From Tenebrio molitor (Eukaryota; Arthropoda; Insecta; Coleoptera; Tenebrionidae), in the NCBI RefSeq assembly GCF_963966145.1, contig NC_091055.1:3162001-3226000 (forward strand): a stretch of 64,000 nt of DNA, read 5' to 3'. A program made the position numbers and the translations under genes. Each line of letters starts with the position of its first letter. Position 1 is the first letter of the stretch. The notes under the pieces were generated by a model. It was given only the letters and a program-made list of their open reading frames with translations, searched no databases and was not told the DNA's origin. Below, piece by piece: positions 1-12,440 of this stretch.

Positions 1-3000
1 TAGCGACCCGAAATTTGTAACGAGCTCTTGTACTCTATAACGCCACGGGTTTTATAAACGGTATTGTAGTTTTATTATGACATTCTACAGTTGATAAATT
101 ATTCTATTCAAATCTGAAACAGTCACGGCTTTATTCTTGTGTCGTTGCAAATTAACATTACAGTCGATGTAATTAAATGGTGTGATATTTATTTCATATT
201 AAAATAATCTTTTGATGTAAGAAAATAATATCTTGAAGATGATACTGATGTTCTATGGGAACATCGACCTTGGCGACATCTAGTGTAGTCTCTCAAGTTG
301 GTACTCCAATGGCAAAATTTGTCAAATTGTAATATGGGTTGTTCAATTACATTTATCCTCAAAGTAGGCGCTGAAGAGTCGATTGTGAAAGCACCACGGA
401 TTACAGATCAGCTGTTTAAATATAACCTCACTTTTTGCGTTGTTTGTGTTTTTACTTTGCAGACGGGCGAGTTCGACCCTTCAACGTCAACTTGGAGGAA
501 AAATTTTAAAGAACACCGATATATAAAAACGGTTAATCTTGGAAAAAGTATTTTCATGGTTCACTGAGAACTACATCAACAACTTTGTTACGTTATTATG
601 TAATTAAATTATGGCACTGCACTGTGTTACATATTGTTACAGAGTGGCATCTCAACGTGCAAAAAGAAATATGTAATTACGAACGTCTGAATGTTGGAAA
701 ACAAGAAAACATTTTTTGCGGTGGTAATGCTTGTAACGTAAGTCAATAAAATGATCGAAAACGTGACATCTGACCTATGGTGACGTTCCATAATAGTTTT
801 TCCAGTAATAAAGTTTGAAAAACGTCAACATTGGTAGCAAATTTTATACAAGCGAAACTTGTAAAATGTCAATTTTGAAATCAATTTTACAAGAAATATT
901 TTTATTTCCCTTATAGTGAGATTCTACTGTGTCACTCAAAAATTAATTGTTGGTGGATCTTTAAAAACGTGGTAAGAAATTGAAAAAATTCTATCTCGCG
1001 GTATATATAACACCTTCGTCATCAATACACTGAAGAAACAATAACGACAACGTATGTCTGTATTTTCTATGACTACTTTTGTTCTATTTCCAATTTGAAT
1101 ATTTGTAAAATGTTAATGTTGAAACTGTAGGTACAAAATGGTCTAATCTCGGCCAAAATCTTTTTTTTTTTAATTTTACCTATATTTCAAGCATGTCTGT
1201 GTGGTTACCTGGTGAAAATCAGATAATGACAGTACACTGTGTTACACGTTAGAATATAGTAGTGTCTCAACATACACCCATTATCTCAAAAACACACATA
1301 TTTACGATTGTGGACCTTGTAAAATTATTTTGCAACTAGGATTGTTGAGGAAATTTCATTTAGAGAGTCAACAGTAATAAATTTGTTTGTGACCATAAAA
1401 ACGTGTTGTTTTTATATGTTTATCTTCAAAAACAGTGTTTACTTCAGCAAATAAGAGTAAAAAAAAAACGAAAAAACAATATAAATGAAAACATACCTTA
1501 TAAAAATGATAGAAATTTCTTCGTGATTAGTCCATCCGTAAAAATTTTTCTCTAAAACACATAGAAGAAACTCAATTATTATAAAAACATCTTTATTAAT
1601 GGGTAATAAAAAATTGAAAAATTTCAGAGATATGACCTGAATTTGTACACAATGTGGGAGTTTGCAATAATTTAAAACTAAGAACAAAATTATAAAATAC
1701 ATGTTTTACAAATTGTAATGGTTTTCTGACTAAACAATTATATTACAAGACTCATTCATTACTTGCTACACATTTCCAAAAAAAAGTTGATACCTGCAGT
1801 AGTTTCTGCTTAATACATTCATAAAAGTGCAGCAGCAGCAAGTGGCTATATACAATTTTGTTACTAAGCAATATAAACCTGTTCTGATCTTCAAAAACCT
1901 CACTATTTAGGGGTTAAAATGACATCAACGTCTGACATAAGGGGACAAGTGGTTTTAATTACCAACACAATGTGCTAGTTTAATGTAGTTCCAATATCAA
2001 AATTTAGTCTTTATAGGCATTTGTTATGGCTGCGGTATCATTTTTACATCATGTAAAGTTATCATTATCACTTACTTTGTTTATATAATGATCCTAGGGA
2101 TTAATAATCATTAACCAAAATTATATCTTGAAACCGTCAGTACGAAATTTAATTTTTCGTCTGCGGATATTCGGTCGGTCCACCATAATTTGATTAAGTT
2201 TTTTTGCACAATAATCCCTCCGAATTCGACAATTCACTAAAATATTTCCAATCTTCTCAGGAAGATTGACGCCATAACACACATATGACAGTCGTAGAAT
2301 ACACTAACTATAGAAAGGAAAGCAGGTTTGCCAACTGTACGAATGCGCATTACCGTAAGGCGATTCTTTCAATTTGAAAATAATTGTTAAAATGACTAAA
2401 TCACGGACCAAATTAAAGACGAAAATGAATACAGTGAAGTGTATATCACATCCTACAATGAAGAAAACGAAACTTATGTTAGTGACTAAATGTGTTAATT
2501 ATTTCAAAAATCCCAATTTAATTTTTTTTTCATAGGTCATGTATTGATATTTATGAAGTAACAAAGGAAATTAGTTTTGCAAATTTTTCACAAAACATTT
2601 CAATTTTTTTTTTTATATCTTGCAATCGCAACTTGCAGTTCATTTCCGAAAAATTTGGAACTGAAATCGTGATTAATACACTAATAATTTTTTGTTTTTA
2701 TTATTCCGTTTTGCATAATACTTAAAAAAAATATATAGAGGTTAATATTGTTTTATTTCAAAGAATATTTAATACAGGGTTCACGTACCACGTTATTTCG
2801 CAATCGGTAGGTACACGGATTTCATAAAATATTATTTTCTAACAAAAAAAAAAACACGCGTATTTCGTGATTCTTTTTAGACAACCTCACATAAGTAATC
2901 ACATAATTATAGAATACAATAAGCAACTTTTTTTTAATACAACAAATTACAGAATAATTGCTAAACTAAATTGCAACGAATAAATAAGTCCTAATTTTAA

Positions 3001-3005
3001 TTTAT
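1..3005. other. Gene-free A+T-rich stretch
   Basis: No exon, RNA gene or transposon coding region was recognised here. The open frames present are short, low-complexity and lack splice context. Positions about 367-440 resemble positions about 33668-33750 (shared block including GATCAGCTGTTTAAAT), so a dispersed repeat touches this stretch. A TATA-like string near 1002 has no gene attached to it. Nothing else can be supported. Confidence 0.6.
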
Positions 3006-3398
3006 TTAGAGTACATAGGTTTGTACGCTGGAATCATCGTCATCTTCTGCTTCTTCTTCATAAAAATCCTGTGGGCATTGACACAGCATACCATACTCGA
3101 TTTCGTATGAAACACCCTCTTCTTCAATTAGTTTGCAATACTCTGGTTTCATTACGTTTGTCCCTTTAGGTTTGTGGCGACCGATTTTTTGAAGCAACTC
3201 AAAGGAAAATTGGTCCATAGGGTTTTTTAATCTGTAAAGTACACGCCAGCGACATGGATATCTGCCAGATTTTTTCAACGGTGTTACTTTTTCTACCCTC
3301 AGTTCAGGTAGATACTTTTCGGTTAATGTAAGGAATATTTCACATCCTAGATGTCTACTAAGCCAAGAAGGACATGATAATATCAAACTTTCAGCCAT
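3006..3398 (-). CDS. Unrecognised 130-aa protein with acidic C-terminus
   Basis: I do not recognise this family. The single open frame of 130 codons starts MAESLILSCPSW and ends in a strongly acidic tail (EEEAEDDDD, about residues 114-122) followed by SSVQTYVL. The middle contains a basic/aromatic stretch (GRYPCRWRVLYRLKNP, about residues 46-61). No signal peptide or membrane segment is visible. The start is supported by a polypyrimidine tract and AG two bases before the ATG (TTTTTTCTAG then TTATG), the pattern of a 3' splice site that joins a non-coding 5' exon directly to the coding exon. The composition is balanced, unlike the surrounding A+T-rich noise, which argues for a real gene. A transposon-like inverted-repeat element begins about 30 bp upstream. 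No function is proposed. Confidence 0.6.
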   Translation of the reverse strand: MAESLILSCPSWLSRHLGCEIFLTLTEKYLPELRVEKVTPLKKSGRYPCRWRVLYRLKNPMDQFSFELLQKIGRHKPKGTNVMKPEYCKLIEEEGVSYEIEYGMLCQCPQDFYEEEAEDDDDSSVQTYVL

Positions 3399-3426
3399 AA
3401 CTAGAAAAAAATATTCAAAGAAATAT

Positions 3427-3901
3427 ACCGGGTGTTATGGAACTCCACGTAATAAATTTAAACATGAATAAAACTCTTTAAAACAAAGATTTTTAACATA
3501 TTGATTTTTTTTAATCGAATAATCTTTTTGACATTTTTATAATCCCTAATTTAACACTCCGTTCATGGGATAATCATCAATTGAAACGAAAGAGTGAGTG
3601 AAAATGTTTTTGTGCGATAAAAAGTTTAGTTTTTTCGGAGAAAGAACGACCGCTGTTCTATATAATACTAACAGTTTTTACAGTTTAACATTCGAGATTT
3701 TGATCGAGTAATTTTTTTTCGTCTTTCGTTATCAATGGATGTGTAAACACATGAGCGGGTATGCATTTTAGGGTTTACATTATATTACATTTTAACTCTA
3801 TTTTGAAGAATTTGCGGAAAAAATGGTAAATCAAAAAATGTTTATTTTAACGAGTCCTGTTGGCGGTTAAATTTATTACATGGACTTCCATAACACCCGG
3901 T
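3427..3901. mobile_element. MITE with about 40-bp terminal inverted repeats
   Basis: The left end reads ACCGGGTGTTATGGA and continues to TAATAAATTTA. The right end is its reverse complement (TAAATTTATTACATGG, TCCATAACACCCGGT). Arms of about 40 bp pair with a few mismatches around a 400-bp non-coding centre, the structure of a miniature inverted-repeat transposable element. The left 170 bp is closely related to positions about 40661-40830, where the homology leads towards a transposase fossil. A target duplication could not be fixed with certainty. Confidence 0.75.
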
Positions 3902-5110
3902 GTAATAGAATGAATAAATGTATCAGATTTACCTACAAGATAAAATTTTTGAATCACCATTTACCTATTTATCAACTTATACAGCAGCTTACGATTGCAT
4001 TAGATGTATCAATTTACAATTGTTTTTATTTCAATTATTATTATAAATGTAGGTTTACAGATTATAAATTAATTTGAACTTACTTATTTAATGTGGAAAT
4101 AATCACGCACAAAATGTGTGAATACCATATAACATGTTACATGTCAAAAAGGAAGGAACAAACATTTGACTTTTTTCACATAGTTTCAGCGCCATCTGAG
4201 ACGAGTACAAATTAAACAACCAAATTTGACATTTGATTTACAATTTACTACATATTTATAGGAATTCTATCTATCATATCTGTTGTTTTTCAGCTAAAGC
4301 ATCGTTATGCAAAATTGGCTTTACTTTTTTTTATAGGAAAGGTCCGTATTATGTAGTAGCGGAATATTGAGAAAGATTTGAATTATTATTAGAATAGTTT
4401 ATTTTACCACTGTAATGTATTCGAAAGAAAATAATCTTGGAGTTGGAATTCGTTTTTTATTAATATTTCTATTCACGACGAATAAATATTCTCAAATACG
4501 CTTACAATGTTTGTCTTTGACGCTGCCACTGTGTTTGACAAAATATTTCTTAAATTCTTAGTTTTAATTCAACAACTAAATTTTGATCGTAAAGTTTGGT
4601 ACGGACAGCTGTTCATAAAGTTTCCGCACAATTCGCGGTTCTAAAATTGTAGAAATTTGGAAAATTGTTAGAAAGATTTTAGTTCAATACCGACATCGGT
4701 CGGCCCACCAAGTTGTGACATTACGGTAGTATTTGAGTAGTAAAAATAGAACACCGCAATTCATTTCGACATTAGCACTTACTTACTTATTCTGGATTCG
4801 GCGTATAAATATATTTTATGCTGTAACACTACTTCGTTCTTTTGAAGTTTGAAAGATGGTCGCGAAGCAAAAATATGTGCTGTCGATAAAACAGTAAACT
4901 CTGTGCAGTTAAATGTCACTGGCAGCAGTGTTGCGGTTGTGTCAATGTTGCCAGTTGATGTGTGGTGTTGTGTTTATTTTTACAAATGGTGGCTGCAATT
5001 TGACACAGGTAAACAGGTGATTAATTTAACATCACGGACACTGAAATTTCGTTTTTATTAAATTCAAGTGAGAATGTATTTATGATCCTGTTGAAAGTGA
5101 GTTCGCGGTA
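3902..5110. promoter_or_regulatory. Upstream region of ariadne-1 with TATA-like box
   Basis: No coding feature was seen. A TATA-like string (GTATAAATATA, about 4803-4813) lies about 300 bp before the ariadne-1 start codon, followed by a GC-richer leader with several ATGs. A GT at about 5008 (CACAGGTAAACAGG) could be a 5'-UTR donor. The promoter assignment is inference from position and motif only. Confidence 0.3.
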
Positions 5111-6885
5111 ATGGAGAACGCAATAAATGTAGGTTCTCAGGCAGAAGAGTCAGATATGGAGTGTTCTGACAATGATAATGATTGTTTGGATGATTATGAT
5201 TATTACAACATAGTCGATGATAATGACATCGAACAGATCGACCCGAGCAAGATAGACCCAGAAAATTTTATTTATGACTGCTTAGGTGAGGAACAAGTGG
5301 AGCGTTTACTTAATGAGACTGTCGAATATCTAAGCAGTAGTCTCAAAATCACACCTTCTCTGGCCAAAGTAAGCGTTGTCATGTTCTTGAACTGGATGTA
5401 GGATATTTTTTTAGGTGTTGTTGCTCAGTCATCAATGGGGTGTCAACCAAATTATTGATGAATTTCGCAAGAATGCTTCTGGACTATTAATTAGCTCTAG
5501 AATTAAGCCACCTGTTATTACGCCTCCAAGTTTACCTATTTCTTCTAGAAACTTAATCACTTGTCCTGTTTGTGTGGTTCCACAGTCAGTGGACAAATTT
5601 TTCAGCCTTTCTTGTTCTCACATGTTCTGTAAAGATTGTTGGGTTACCCATTTTGAAGTACAAATTAATCAGGTGAGATGACCTGACCTGACTGACCAGT
5701 CTGCTGACTAAATTTTATCATTTCACAAGGGAATATCAACGGCCATAAGTTGTATGGCCCGCGATTGCGTCGTTCTAGCGCCTGAAGATTTTGTTCTAAA
5801 GCACTTATCTCGTCCAAATATGCGGGAAAAGTATCAGCAGTTCACTTTTCAAGATTACGTCAAATCCCACCCTGAATTACGCTTCTGTCCTGGGCCCAAT
5901 TGCCCCATTGTTGTACATAGTGATGAAAATAAAGCAAAGAGGGCAATCTGCTCCAACTGCAAAACTGCGTTCTGCTTCCAGTGAGTATTTTTTTATCGGT
6001 GAGGCGAGGCGAGCATTAGCAGGTGAAGAATATTTCAGCCTTACACGTAAAATGCGACGCAAGTCCGCATGATTTTTTCTTCTTTTCGTAGATGCGGAAT
6101 GGATTATCACGCACCGACCGAGTGCTCGATAATCAAGAAGTGGTTGACAAAATGCGCAGACGATAGCGAAACTGCGAATTACATAAGTGCACATACCAAA
6201 GACTGTCCAAAGTGCCACATTTGTATCGAGAAAAACGGCGGATGCAATCACATGCAATGTTACAATTGCAAACATGACTTTTGTTGGATGTGCTTGGGGG
6301 ACTGGAAGTCCCACGGTTCCGAATATTACGAATGTTCAAGATACAGGGAGAATCCAAATATTGCTCACGAATCCGTTCACGCTCAGGTAAAAAATTAAAT
6401 GTAATATGTTGCGTAATCGCGTCCACGATGTGCAAATAAATTGACTCGGACGGGGTGAAAACTGAACATTTTAGGCACGCGAGGCGTTAAAAAAATACCT
6501 CCATTATTACGAGAGGTGGGAGAACCATTCCAAGTCTCTCAAGTTGGAAGAGCAAACGTTGGAGAATTTGAGGGCAAGGATCAACCAGAAAGTGATGGCG
6601 GGAGTCGGGACGTGGATCGATTGGCAATATTTATTCGCAGCGGCAGGTTTACTTGCGAAATGTCGCTACACGTTGCAATACACATATCCATATGCCTATT
6701 ATATGGATGTAGGACCTCGTAAAGAATTATTCGAGTATCAACAAGCGCAATTAGAAGCCGAAATAGAAAACTTGTCGTGGAAAATCGAACGTGCGGAAAC
6801 GACCGACCGAGGCGACCTCGAGAACCAGATGGACATCGCCGAGAAACGACGAACAACACTTTTGAAGGATTTTCTAGATGTTTGA
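5111..6885 (+). CDS. ari-1: Ariadne-1, RBR-type E3 ubiquitin ligase
   Basis: Five coding exons join in consistent phase: 5111-5368, 5415-5672, 5730-5980, 6092-6386 and 6475-6885. They give 490 aa, close to the roughly 500 aa usual for the family. After an acidic N-terminus and a UBA-like region comes RING1 (from Cys136, CPVC...CSHMFCKDCW), then the IBR, then RING2 (CPKCHICIEKNGGCNHMQC). In RING2 the Cys of NGGCNHM (about Cys307) matches the catalytic cysteine that accepts ubiquitin from an E2 in RBR ligases. A helical Ariadne domain follows (about residues 355-490). The family works with UBCH7-type E2s and neddylated cullin-RING ligases; that is family knowledge. The ATG at 5111 opens the conserved acidic leader. 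AATAAA signals occur at 7391 and 7426. The model has no frameshift or missing zinc ligand. Confidence 0.95.
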
Positions 6886-7390
6886 TATAGTTTTTTTTTT
6901 ATTTATTTTATTACCTTACACATTTAGTTGGTTTACGCGATGTTGCCAATATACGCTTTGGATAAATGCGAATAATGCAGTCGAGTCGGGTTTTATATAA
7001 TTATTTTTTATCACCGGAGACATTTTCCTTCGTACCTACTTTCGATTTATGTATTGAGTTGTAAGCTTTAATTGCAATTTTTTTATCGTCAACTTAAAAG
7101 TGGTAAAAGGCGCATGCGCAAAAAGTCGATTAACTGTCATTCGAAGTCGATGTTTTATTCGAAAAGCTTTACATTGCGCCTGCGCCCCCATACGTGGTGC
7201 ACATCTCAAGTGTTTTCGTTTGAAATGCTTGCGTTGAAAATTTCCGAATCATTCAAGGACGCGTAATTGTCGTATAATATATGTATTTTTATATGATGTA
7301 CAAGGCTATTCATTCTTTGATCAAAGATGTCTCGATGGGTCGTTCGACTCTTTCGAATTCTTGTCATTTCATTCAATACTTCTCTTGTAT

Positions 7391-7431
7391 AATAAAATTC
7401 CTCTATTATATTTCTTTTGGTCGCAAATAAA
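7391..7431 (+). terminator. Polyadenylation signals of ariadne-1
   Basis: Two AATAAA hexamers (7391-7396 and 7426-7431) lie about 500 nt after the ariadne-1 stop and before the next gene on the same strand. They are the likely 3'-end signals, by position only. Confidence 0.5.
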
Positions 7432-7616
7432 CACTTTCAATCGAACGATGTCTTATTTTCACCGCCAAATGTGCACATTACCTATTAGCGCAATAATCAA
7501 GTTGGTGTAAAAGCAATCGACGATCGTCCTAAACGTCAACATCGAACAAAGATATCCAATTTTATTATCAGACGCTTCGATGGGTCAAGGTTCAACAATC
7601 ATCATTAGCCACCGAA

Positions 7617-9179
7617 ATGAAGCTGGCAGCGGTATTGTTGCTTTGCGGACAAGTTTTGTCCTACAATTACACGACGAAATACTTCGAAGTTCCCGTCGAC
7701 CACTTCAGGTAGGTTTGACCGATCGCCAACCCCAATTCTACGTCCGATTTCAGCTTCACGAACAACGCCACCTTTAAGTTGAAGTACTTGATCAACAACA
7801 GCTTTTGGGTGGATGACGGACCGATCTTTTTTTACACTGGAAATGAGGGCACCATTGAAAACTTCGCCGAAAACACGGGATTCATGTTTGACATCGCCCC
7901 CCAGTTCAACGCGTTGTTGGTCTTCGCCGAACACAGGTACTACGGAGAGTCTTTGCCCTTCGGGAACGAGTCGTACGCCGACCCCGCTCGTTTGGGGTAC
8001 TTGACGTCCAACCAGGCCCTCGCTGATTACGTCGACTTGATCAACTACCTCCAAACCACGCGGTCCCGCTCTTCCTACTCCAACAAAGTGCCCGTGGTGG
8101 CGTTCGGGGGGTCTTACGGCGGAATGTTGGCGTCCTGGTTGCGAATGAAATTCCCCGCGTCGGTCGTGGGGGCCATCGCGTCTTCCGCCCCCATTTGGCA
8201 GTTCCAAGGTCTCACTCCTTGCGAGAACTTCAACCGGATCGTCACGGACGTCTACAAGACTGCACTCGACGACGACTGCAGCGTCCCCTTGAGCCGCTCT
8301 TGGAAAGTTATCAGGTGAGTCAGTCTTTAAGAGTCGAGACGTGCATGTGAAGTGTTGGTTTTCAGAAACATCACATCGAACGATGCCGGCAAGGCTTGGT
8401 TGAGTGCTCAGTGGAAATTGTGTACGCCGCTCAAAACACAAAGCGATGTCGACACTCTGGTCAATTGGTTCTCGGAGATTGTGGTCAACATGGCGATGGT
8501 GAACTATCCCTACCCCACGAGTTTCTTGGCGCCTTTGCCGGCCTACCCGGTCAGGAGTTTTTGTTACAAAATGACAGAAAGTCAGACTGTGGATGACGAA
8601 ACGTTGCTTACGACTATAGGGGCAGCTTTGGAGATCTACACGAATTACACTCAAACCACCAAATGTAACGTCATCAACGAAACTGCGGCGGCTCTGGGGG
8701 AGGACGCGTGGGATTTCCAGGCTTGCACCGAAATGATCATGCCGATGTGCTCCACCGACGACGACATGTTCGAGAACAGCCCCTGGGATTTCGACACGTA
8801 TTCGGAAAATTGTTACAAAAAGTGGGGAGTGAAACAGACACACCCCGAACTCCCCATTTTGGAATACGGAGGAAAGGAGATTTCGTCCGCTAGCAATATC
8901 GTTTTCAGCAACGGACTGTTGGACCCGTGGTCGAGCGGAGGAGTGTTGAGCAACGTCTCGTCTTCTGTCTCCGCCGTGATTATACCCGAAGGCGCTCACC
9001 ACCTCGACCTTAGAGGAGAAAATAAAGACGACCCCGAGTCGGTCATCGAGGCGCGACAGTTCCACATCCGCAACATAAAAAAATGGATCACTGACTATTA
9101 CTACTCTCGCGACAGAAAATTCTTTAAGAATACGAGTCTGTACGAGAAGGTGACGTTTGCTCGTCGTGTGAACACATAA
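7617..9179 (+). CDS. Lysosomal Pro-X carboxypeptidase-like serine protease (S28)
   Basis: Three exons (7617-7708, 7754-8314, 8366-9179) separated by introns of 45 and 51 nt encode 488 aa. The start gives a hydrophobic signal peptide (MKLAAVLLLCGQVLSY) followed by the S28 opening KYFEVPVDHFSF. The catalytic triad is intact: nucleophile in GGSYGG (about Ser151), Asp in GLLDPW (about Asp404) and His in GAHHLDLR (about His429). The Asp-His spacing of 25 residues is the same as I recall for human PRCP. Several N-glycosylation sequons fit a secreted or lysosomal enzyme. The family removes C-terminal residues after proline; a DPP2-type aminodipeptidase is the alternative within S28, but the motifs look PRCP-like. 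The gene is convergent with the transporter on the other strand, with stops 187 bp apart. Confidence 0.93.
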
Positions 9180-9366
9180 CATTAAAAAAAAATCTATTTT
9201 TATCCAGTTCAGATACAACAAAACTAGCTGGTAGTAATGTTACAGTCATCAATGGTAACTAAGTAAAAAATTGGAACAGTGAAACAAGTTAATAACATTT
9301 AGCATAAAGTTGTATAAAAATGTAACAATACTATATAAAAATACTGTCGACAATAAATACTGTTCG

Positions 9367-11220
9367 TTAAAGCTTTTGTGTTAAGGTTAGAACGGGCCAG
9401 AGAAGGCCCACAGCGCCTGATAGGTAGGTTACTTTGGAGCCGACGCTCCAAAAAGCGATGCTGGCGAAAATGGGCCCCAGAGCTCGAGCTAGCGCTCCCA
9501 GCGATCGGAAAATTCCCATGACTGTACCTTTCTGGTGATCTTTTCCGTGTTCCGACGCCATCGTCATCACGCACGGTACGACCATCGCAGTAGCTGAAAA
9601 AACTGTATCCGGTCAAAATTCAAACAGGGTGGGTGCTACGTACAAACGGCAAAAAGGAAGAGACCCAGATATAGCAGGAAAGGACCTTGGGCTAGACCCA
9701 CGCATATGAAAGAAGGCACTATGATCCACAATCCGTAGATGGCGGTTGGTCTGATCTTGTTGGGCGGCACCCTCCTGACGTACCCTCCCTGCACTAGCGC
9801 CATCGTGATTCCTGCATTTCACTGATCAAAATGTTGTCTCGCGTTTTGTCGATAATTACCGATAGCGAAGAACATCCACCCTTGCTGCATGGAAGTGTAT
9901 TGGAAAACGTGATGGGTGAGGAACGTCAAAGTAAACTCTAGGCCGCTGTAAATGAATAAGTAAACAAAGTAGATCCGTCCGAGGCGTCTCAGTTCGTAGA
10001 GATCGCTCGATCTGAGGCCTGTTACGGCTTTAAACTGGAACAGGTCCCTCCAGTTGATGAAAGAGTTGGCAGTTTTGAGGCTCGCTTTGATGCTTTTGGC
10101 ACGTTTTTCCTAAAATTTCACGTTTAGTGGGTGCGGTTGCAGATGGAGGTTTGGACTGACCGGTGGTAAAGTTTCTTTGAAACATGCGATGAAGAAAATT
10201 AAGTCTGCGAAAGAGAGCAAGAGAGCAAACAGTGCAGGGAATACGAACCAATCTCCCACTTTTGTTTTTGCCCAAACGGCAAAAATCGCACCTATTAGGG
10301 GACCGATGATGAAACCTAACGAAAAAGCCATTCCGACGAAAGCCTGCAACTCATTATTAAAACTGGAATTTTTTGTTATGGAATCGCACCATTCCTTTGC
10401 CTCTTGTTTTCATTGATGACACGTCAGCAATGATCGCCATGCTGAGCGAGACATTTCCTTTGCTTATTCCCCCTATGAATCGCGCCAAGATAAATAAAAC
10501 TAAATTGTTTGATAGCGCCCAAAGAACGTAAGAAATCGTTATGCCAACCTAGAATATTTAACGACATTTACTTTTATAGAATTGAATTTATTTCCTGCGA
10601 TTAGTGTCGCATCTACGTTTTGTGGTTTATGTAATTTAACGACGTGCACGAGTGAAAAAAAAATACTTATGTCCATTTTGAGTGGTAAAACTGATCATAT
10701 TCGACATTATACGATAAAAATGATTGATTTTTCACAACACTAATGACTGATGTGGAACCATAAAATAAATATTTAACTGCTTTCAAATTACAAACATTTT
10801 TAGAATTTTATGACATCATCTGGGAAGGATCTAGTTTCATCTGAGTCATTAAATTTTGCGAGGGTAAATTGGAATTGTTTAAGAACTTACCAAACAAATA
10901 ACCATGACTTTTTTCCTGCCAACTACATCCGACACTCCTCCAACAATAGGTGAGGCAACAAATTGTAAAAAACTGAACATGGACCCCAGAAACCCGCCAA
11001 ACAGAACAGAATTAAATTTTTCGGGGGCCCCGACCAACTCTTGAAAATACTGGACCCTTCTGGAAAGCCACGAGTACAGCCCTGTGCTGTCGTGGGTTTT
11101 GTAATATTCCAACAATGAAGGTAATAAAGGTAATATCATTGTAAACGCCAGTAAGTCCAATAAAAGCGATACAAAAACGATATAAACCGTCGAATGGATT
11201 TTTTCCGTTTTCAGCGACAT
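9367..11220 (-). CDS. MFSD10: MFS transporter, MFSD10 / rtet-like
   Basis: Six exons on the minus strand (11220-10891, 10548-10390, 10343-10161, 10109-9860, 9811-9644, 9593-9367) join in phase to 438 aa, close to human MFSD10 (about 455). The first exon carries a membrane helix rich in Leu (VSLLLDLLAFTMILPLLPSL) and the MFS loop motif GGVSDVVGRKKVM between helices 2 and 3. The second has ARFIGGISKGNVSLSMAI, the fourth LRRLGRIYFVYLFIYSGLEF, and the last VVPCVMTMASEHGKDHQKGTVMG. The order and wording match the MFSD10 (TETRAN) family throughout. MFSD10 is a membrane organic-anion transporter in vertebrates; the substrate in insects is unknown to me. Five of the six exons are short and four of the five introns are 46-51 nt. 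It is transcribed away from CDC14, with start codons about 1.2 kb apart. Confidence 0.93.
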
Positions 11221-12440
11221 TTTCTTTCGTTATTTACTGAATAAAAGTAGTGCAACTTTCTAATTTTAATGCCGCGAGTTACGATCAAAACTTTCTACAC
11301 GTCACTGCATTCTGTCGATAATAAATATCAAGGTGGATCTTTTTGATTAACCCCAAACAATAACAAAGATAAAAATTTAAAACTTCCTTTACATTTTGAA
11401 GTTGTCGGGAGTGTTTTTAGGTTACCTAACTGTCACATTGATAACACTACTTTTTGTTTGTTGTGTAAACATCAAACATTGAAACAAAATTGTAGATGGC
11501 GCCACACCTTGTTTGAAAAAAAATAGCGCTATTCTTTTATAATTTGCTAAAAAATTATTTCACGTGCTACAAGTTACATAAACGCATTGTTTTGGCGTAT
11601 TCAAATGATGTAATCTAAGATCTTACTTTGTAGATTTTTTAAAATTGATGATTCATTTTCTTACGTATATTTAAATATTTTCGCCAAACTATACGTGTCC
11701 AAACAATTTAAAATTGATGAAATTAAGGATCAACGATTGTTGAGGCTTAATATTTATCTGTTTTAAATTGATGCAGGTTGTAGGGATTTTTCATTTTCCA
11801 CTTGTTGGAGAATTAAAAAAATATAAAAGTATTGCCGGGATTAGTTTAATAAATATTTGTCAAACGGTGACAACTGGGTGTTAACTGAACTGTGTAATAG
11901 TTGTTACGCAAGTGTTTTAGAAGGAAAAATACGTGTAACAATAGAGAAAATTAGGGGGTTGGTAGGCTTGATTGATTTCCATGTCGCCATTTTATTGATA
12001 GGTTTTGTTGAACGGTATTTGTGGATCTGTTTGTGTTGTTAAACAAGAATTAATCAATGAAACAGGTGATTAGTGTGTGCGTTTTGTTAAAAATGAAGTG
12101 AAATCACGACCGTCCCGACGAAAACGGTACGTATTCCATGAAAATTTAAATATGTTATGGAGAAACATTCGTAACGGAATTTAACCAATACGATTTGAAT
12201 TTATTTTTGTTTACGTTTTTTGTGTTCAACACGGCCGGCCATGCCATTTGGGCATTTCAATAAATACTCGAACCTCCGTATTATTTTGTTTCCGATTTAG
12301 TTCGCCTCTTTCTAATTTCCGCCCACATCATGAAAAAAATTACACCTACTTTAATGTGTAGGTTCGCTTCAAATAAAGTAATGTTTCTAGTCACAATTAC
12401 GATTAGCGGTAAATAAATTGCGATATTTTCAAGAACACTT
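11221..12440. promoter_or_regulatory. Divergent spacer between MFSD10 and CDC14
   Basis: These 1.2 kb separate two genes transcribed in opposite directions and must hold both 5' ends. No coding exon was recognised. The sequence is A+T-rich up to about 12.2 kb, where a short GC-richer patch (ACACGGCCGGCCATGCC near 12230) appears. No core promoter motif is convincing. Confidence 0.4.

Noticed and set aside
1439..1702. Hydrophobic 87-codon frame on the minus strand
   Set aside because: Built from A+T-rich codons (Phe, Ile, Leu, Tyr) in non-coding DNA; no splice sites, no relatives.
7605..9221. Very long open frame (538 codons) on the minus strand opposite the Pro-X carboxypeptidase
   Set aside because: It mirrors GC-rich sense codons of a clearly conserved enzyme, runs through both of its introns and has no family resemblance; a shadow frame is sufficient explanation.
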